From DAIOEK01 sp963708715 (GTDB taxonomy: Bacteria > Chloroflexota > Anaerolineae > Anaerolineales > Anaerolineaceae): a DNA stretch of 64,000 bases. Of this stretch, positions 60,407 through 64,000 are shown piece after piece. Every line of letters starts with the position of its first letter. The stretch's first letter is position 1. The stretch lies in NCBI GenBank assembly GCA_963708715.1, contig CAVPSU010000001.1:1-64000 (forward strand), given 5' to 3'. The translations under genes and the position numbers were made by a program. Below the pieces are notes generated by a model. The model saw nothing but the letters and a program-made list of their open reading frames with translations, was not told the origin of the DNA and ran no database searches.

Positions 60407-62755
60407 TTACTTCTGAGTGTTCTGGATCAAATGATAGAGGCGGCTCGGATCCATGGGCATTTCGCTGATGAACAAACCTGGAATTTGCAGCGCATCTTCA
60501 ATAGCCTGGGCGTATAGAGGCGGAATGGGGATCGTTCCTGATTCGCCAACACCTTTAATACCGAGTGGATTCAATGGAGACGGTGTGTTCATGTGCCCAA
60601 TTTCGATCTTGGGGGGCATATCGGTTGCGCGAGGCATTAAGTAGTCAATGAAAGATCCGTTTTGGAGTTGTGAATTCTCATCATATTGCAACCGTTCAAA
60701 ATAGGAATTACCAATTCCCATTTGGATTCCGCCGTGGAGCTGACCATCCAGGATCATAGGATTAATGACAGTTCCACAATCGTCAACAAACACGAATTTA
60801 TGAATTTTGAGGTTGTATGTTACCGGGTCTACTTCAAGCACCATTGCAGCAGCGCCGTAGGATGTAGCACCGTAGGGAGGTGCGTAATAGGCAGTTGCTT
60901 CCAATCCCGGTTCAATACCTGGTTTGATAGTACCGCGTTGTGGATTGGCTTTCACTGCCAGATCACCCAATTTGATCGATTTGCCAGGTATATCCGCGAC
61001 ACGGACTTCACCATTACCAAGTTCGAGTTCTTCTTCCGGTACATTGAAAAGTTTACTGGCAGTAGCCAGAATTTTCGCCCGGACTGATTTTCCAGCGAGG
61101 TAATATGCATTTCCCGCAACTGTGGCACCGCGGCTGGCAAAAGTACCTGCTCCCCAATAAAACTTATCGGTGTCCCCAGTTTCTATGACCACATCTTCAG
61201 GTCTGACACCCACTTGATCGGCAACGATTTGGGCAAAAGAGGTGAAATGTCCCTGTCCCTGGGTTCCAAAAATACAGGAAGCAAATACTTTTCCACTGGA
61301 TCCTACAGTAACCTTGGCGCCTTCATAGGGACCAACGCCAGTATTTTCGGTGAAAACGGTCAATCCGATGCCAATTTTTTTGCCCATTGCGCGTAGCTTT
61401 GGCTGTTCTTCATTCTTCCACTGGTCGTAACCGATCATTTCTTTTGCTTTTTTCACGACCGCCGGATAATTTCCAGAGTCCAGGACGAATTGGGCAAAAT
61501 CCTGCGCTATGATACCTGTCTCGATCGGGAATTTCGCCGTCTCTGGAATGAGGTTGATCTCGCGAATTTTTACCCGGTCCATGCCCAGCTTATCCGCAGC
61601 CAGGTCGAGCATTCTTTCCATAACAAATACCCCGTAGGTGCGACCTGCTCCCCGGACAGGTGAGACGATCATCTTATTGGTGAACACCGAGGTAAATTCT
61701 GTGTAGAAAACGGGGATATCATACGTCCCAGTAGTGTGAGTCTGGGTATTTAAAGGTATTGTGGCGGTATAAGGGTTGAAAGCACCGGTTTCATACAGGA
61801 AAACATCTTTGAAACCCAATACTTTTCCATCTTTATTAAATGCAATATCACAGTCATGAATTTGGAGTCTTTCGCTGGTCGTCCCAATAAAGTTTTCCTG
61901 ACGGTCTTCAACCCATTTGATCGCACGATTTAGCTTCATTGATGCAAAACACGTAAGCACTTCTTCGGGTTGATTGGTTATCACTTTTGGACCAAACGCA
62001 CCACCGACGAAAGGAACGACAACTCGGACCTTTTGTTCCGGTAGTTTGAACCAGGCGGCCATACTATTTCGCAATCCTGATGGAGATTGAGTATTGCAGT
62101 GGATGGTTAGTTGCTGATTATCATCATCCCAATTGACTACAATTCCACGATTCTCAATCGCTCCGCCGATACAGCGATCCATGATCAGTCGATGTGATAA
62201 GCAGAAATCAGCTTGCAATTTGGCTTCTTCGAAATTCCCGCGTTCTTGTTTCACGTGGGTCGCCAGGTTGGTACCCAATTCTTCGTGGACCAGGGGTGCA
62301 TCGGGTTTTAGCGCCTCTTCGATATTTTCTACCGAGGGCAGCGGATCGGCATCCACATAGATTTGTGCGGTAGCATCTTCCGCAAGGTAGCGGTTTTCTG
62401 CCACAACCATGGCAACCACTTCGCCCTGATGATGAATTTTATCCTTTGCAATCGGGATCTGTGTTCTCGAATTGGCAGTGATCCCGGGGACAGAATGTGG
62501 AGCGGGAACCAATACCGGACCAGGATGCCAGAATTCGCCCAGGTCTTCCCATGTATAAACTGCGATAACACCAGACATCTCTTTCGCAGCGCTCGTGTCA
62601 ATGCTGTTGATTTTTGCGTGGGTGTAATCGCTTCTCAAGAAAGCGGCATGGAGCATATTCGGGTACGTTATGTCTGCTACATACTTTGCCCGGCCGGTGA
62701 GAATCCGTGGATCCTCATTTCGTCTAATTCGTTGCCCTAAATATTTCTTTTCCAT
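60407..62755 (-). CDS. Molybdenum hydroxylase large subunit (xanthine dehydrogenase/aldehyde oxidase type)
   Basis: The 782-residue subunit binds the molybdopterin cofactor and the substrate. It has the N-terminal R-N-E-D-P-R-I-L-T-G-R-A-K-Y-V-A-D-I, G-G-A-F-G-P-K near 250, V-R-G-A-G-R-T-Y-G near 370, G-T-Q-G-Q-G-H near 500 and the C-terminal G-V-G-E-S-G-T-I-P with the catalytic Glu. The active-site loop is of the R-G-A-G-R type, not the A-Y-x-C-S-F-R of true aerobic CO dehydrogenases. I therefore call it a xanthine/aldehyde/hydroxylated-heterocycle enzyme. It forms a complex with the two genes upstream. Confidence 0.9.
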   Translation of the reverse strand: MEKKYLGQRIRRNEDPRILTGRAKYVADITYPNMLHAAFLRSDYTHAKINSIDTSAAKEMSGVIAVYTWEDLGEFWHPGPVLVPAPHSVPGITANSRTQIPIAKDKIHHQGEVVAMVVAENRYLAEDATAQIYVDADPLPSVENIEEALKPDAPLVHEELGTNLATHVKQERGNFEEAKLQADFCLSHRLIMDRCIGGAIENRGIVVNWDDDNQQLTIHCNTQSPSGLRNSMAAWFKLPEQKVRVVVPFVGGAFGPKVITNQPEEVLTCFASMKLNRAIKWVEDRQENFIGTTSERLQIHDCDIAFNKDGKVLGFKDVFLYETGAFNPYTATIPLNTQTHTTGTYDIPVFYTEFTSVFTNKMIVSPVRGAGRTYGVFVMERMLDLAADKLGMDRVKIREINLIPETAKFPIETGIIAQDFAQFVLDSGNYPAVVKKAKEMIGYDQWKNEEQPKLRAMGKKIGIGLTVFTENTGVGPYEGAKVTVGSSGKVFASCIFGTQGQGHFTSFAQIVADQVGVRPEDVVIETGDTDKFYWGAGTFASRGATVAGNAYYLAGKSVRAKILATASKLFNVPEEELELGNGEVRVADIPGKSIKLGDLAVKANPQRGTIKPGIEPGLEATAYYAPPYGATSYGAAAMVLEVDPVTYNLKIHKFVFVDDCGTVINPMILDGQLHGGIQMGIGNSYFERLQYDENSQLQNGSFIDYLMPRATDMPPKIEIGHMNTPSPLNPLGIKGVGESGTIPIPPLYAQAIEDALQIPGLFISEMPMDPSRLYHLIQNTQK

Positions 62756-62770
62756 GGCTAGCCCTCTCTT

Positions 62771-63259
62771 CTATAAACCGCTCTGAGCGGACATTTTTTC
62801 TGCAGCCAGGGCTACCGCTTCGACAATGTTTTCGTAGCCGGTGCACCGACATAGATTCCCATCGATCGCCTCACGAATTTCTTCATGACTTGGATGAGGA
62901 TGCTCCTTCAAATAAGGCACCATTGTCATTAAGATCCCAGGTGTACAGAAACCACATTGCGCAGCGTGTTTTTCCCGAAATGCTTCCTGGAGCGGATGCA
63001 TGTTTTCGGGTGTGCCCAAACTTTCCACAGTGACAACTTCGTGCCCTGAAGCTTGAATGGCGAACGCAGTGCAGGATCGGACGGCAACTCCATCCAATAA
63101 GATTGTGCAGCTACCACAAACGCCGTGTTCACATCCAACATGGGTTCCGGTTAGTCCAGCATGGTAACGAATGAAGTCACTCAAGAGTAAACGAGGTTCT
63201 ACCTCTGCCTCGTAATTTTTATCGTTGATCTTTATCGCTATTTTGACCAGATCGCTCAT
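62771..63259 (-). CDS. Molybdenum hydroxylase small subunit, two [2Fe-2S] clusters
   Basis: The 162-residue subunit moves electrons from molybdenum to FAD. First cluster motif C-E-H-G-V-C-G-S-C (plant-ferredoxin type) near residue 43 with a following C-T near 65; second cluster C-G-F-C-T-P-G near 100 and C-R-C-T-G-Y-E near 135. It lies 15 bases upstream of the large subunit gene and nine bases after the FAD subunit. Confidence 0.95.
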   Translation of the reverse strand: MSDLVKIAIKINDKNYEAEVEPRLLLSDFIRYHAGLTGTHVGCEHGVCGSCTILLDGVAVRSCTAFAIQASGHEVVTVESLGTPENMHPLQEAFREKHAAQCGFCTPGILMTMVPYLKEHPHPSHEEIREAIDGNLCRCTGYENIVEAVALAAEKMSAQSGL

Positions 63260-63268
63260 GGATATCTC

Positions 63269-64000
63269 CTATTCTTTTGCCCGTTTTGCGGCTTCGGTCA
63301 AAGCTTCCACGCCGAGGGCGTTTGCCAGATAACTTCGGAATTCTGGGGTAGCATGCATGTCGCCTCCTGGTTGTAGCTCTTTGGTGACACAGGCATGTAC
63401 AGCTTCACGAATCACCTCATCAGATATTTTCTGACCGACCAAAATTGTTGATGCTTCTTTTGACAAAACAGGCATCTCGTCAACTCCCATATAAGCAAGC
63501 CTGGCTTTGGTACAAACATCTTTCTCGTCCAGTGAGATGATGGTCGCAACCCCGACTATTGCAGATGCGCCGGCTTGTCTATTTGTTTGTTTGTATGATG
63601 ACCCTGTCCGAGGTGCCAGTTTTGGAATTTCTATTTCAACTAGCATTTCGTCTGGTTCGATAACATTCGTAAAAAGAGAAACATAGAAATCTTCCGCGAC
63701 AACCCATCGTTCCGCGGAAACTGACCTGATATGCAACTTGAACTCTTGCGCTACTGCAACCACCGGGACCTGACCAGCAGGATCACCATGGCTGATAGCT
63801 CCTCCAAAAGTACCCCGATTGCGGATCTGAGGATGAGCTAAGAATGGCAAGCATTCCTTGACCAGGGGAGAAAATTTCGCAACCTGTGGATCGAATTCTA
63901 CCGTGGTATCTCGGGTCATCGTACCTATCAATAGACTATCAGATTTGGAAGGTTTGATATAAAACAATTCACTTACATTATTAAGATCAACCAGAGCAGC
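63269..64000 (-). CDS. Molybdenum hydroxylase FAD-binding subunit (partial, runs off the right edge)
   Basis: The frame stays open through base 64000, so the 5' end lies outside the window. The 243 visible residues begin A-A-L-V-D-L-N-N-V-S-E-L, typical of the middle of the FAD domain. I-G-T-M-T-R, F-L-A-H-P-Q-I-R-N-R-G-T-F-G-G-A-I-S-H-G-D-P-A-G (FAD contact) and the CO-dehydrogenase flavoprotein C-terminal domain follow. Complete subunits have about 285 residues, so about 45 are missing. A TTG at 63967 is not the start. Confidence 0.92.
   Translation of the reverse strand, partial: AALVDLNNVSELFYIKPSKSDSLLIGTMTRDTTVEFDPQVAKFSPLVKECLPFLAHPQIRNRGTFGGAISHGDPAGQVPVVAVAQEFKLHIRSVSAERWVVAEDFYVSLFTNVIEPDEMLVEIEIPKLAPRTGSSYKQTNRQAGASAIVGVATIISLDEKDVCTKARLAYMGVDEMPVLSKEASTILVGQKISDEVIREAVHACVTKELQPGGDMHATPEFRSYLANALGVEALTEAAKRAKE

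Noticed and set aside
60407..63967. Aerobic carbon monoxide dehydrogenase (coxMSL)
   Set aside because: The active-site loop reads R-G-A-G-R and lacks the A-Y-x-C-S-F-R signature; the permease context favours a purine or aldehyde substrate.

Overview
The window reads as a 64-kb stretch of a Gram-positive-like or monoderm anaerobe. Anaerolineae (Chloroflexota) is my best guess, but it is inferred only from gene style and content: Thr/Pro-rich linkers in secreted proteins, GtrA/ArnT-type glycosylation genes, an NAD-dependent ligase next to L-lactate dehydrogenase, and LiaRS-like and xanthine-dehydrogenase-like loci. No marker gene fixes the phylum. One tRNA (Pro, GGG) is present. There is no rRNA, CRISPR array or complete insertion sequence.

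Layout. (1) 1-1.2 kb is CpG-starved, gene-less DNA unlike the rest, and may not be bacterial. (2) 1.4-12.8 kb is an amino-sugar catabolic locus. The minus strand carries a PRD-type regulator, PTS IIA, IIB and an ascorbate-type IIC, NagA-like deacetylase, a SIS-domain protein, HPr and a decayed enzyme I. Divergent plus-strand genes encode an AgaS-like isomerase/deaminase, LacD-type tagatose-1,6-bisphosphate aldolase and a GatZ/KbaZ-like protein. Together these suggest N-acetylgalactosamine or a similar amino sugar. Enzyme I, nagA and the regulator each carry a lesion (frameshifts, an amber codon, a frameshift). (3) 13.1-15.6 kb holds a PAS histidine kinase, an Rcp1-like response regulator and a small conserved protein. 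(4) 15.8-41.9 kb is an island of secreted or membrane-bound hydrolases. Three GH99-like modules, two PF04185-type phosphoesterases and three CBM96/DNRLRE-plus-metallophosphatase giants (one of them also carrying GH99) surround glycosyltransferases, an HprK-like P-loop protein and an ABC importer with a PfkB kinase. They look like one programme for attacking or building phosphorylated glycans at the cell surface.

(5) 41.9-47.5 kb is the most novel part. It is a tight minus-strand operon encoding a zinc-ribbon membrane protein, a membrane protein with a DUF2207-like architecture whose cytoplasmic C-terminus ends in a seven-cysteine Cys-Ala tail, an intact PqqD-like/radical SAM/SPASM enzyme, a paralogue of it that has lost every iron-sulfur cysteine, and a SAM methyltransferase. 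This has the layout of a post-translational modification system acting on a membrane protein tail. (6) 47.6-56.6 kb holds ligA, L-lactate dehydrogenase, a ROK sugar kinase, a B12-binding radical SAM protein and a LiaRS-like two-component operon with a membrane protein. (7) 56.6-64 kb holds small membrane and NmrA-like proteins, an NCS2 purine permease, a CoxG-like protein and a three-subunit molybdenum hydroxylase, the last gene running off the right edge. This set fits purine (xanthine) oxidation better than CO oxidation.

All calls come from reading translations and motifs by eye. No database search was run.
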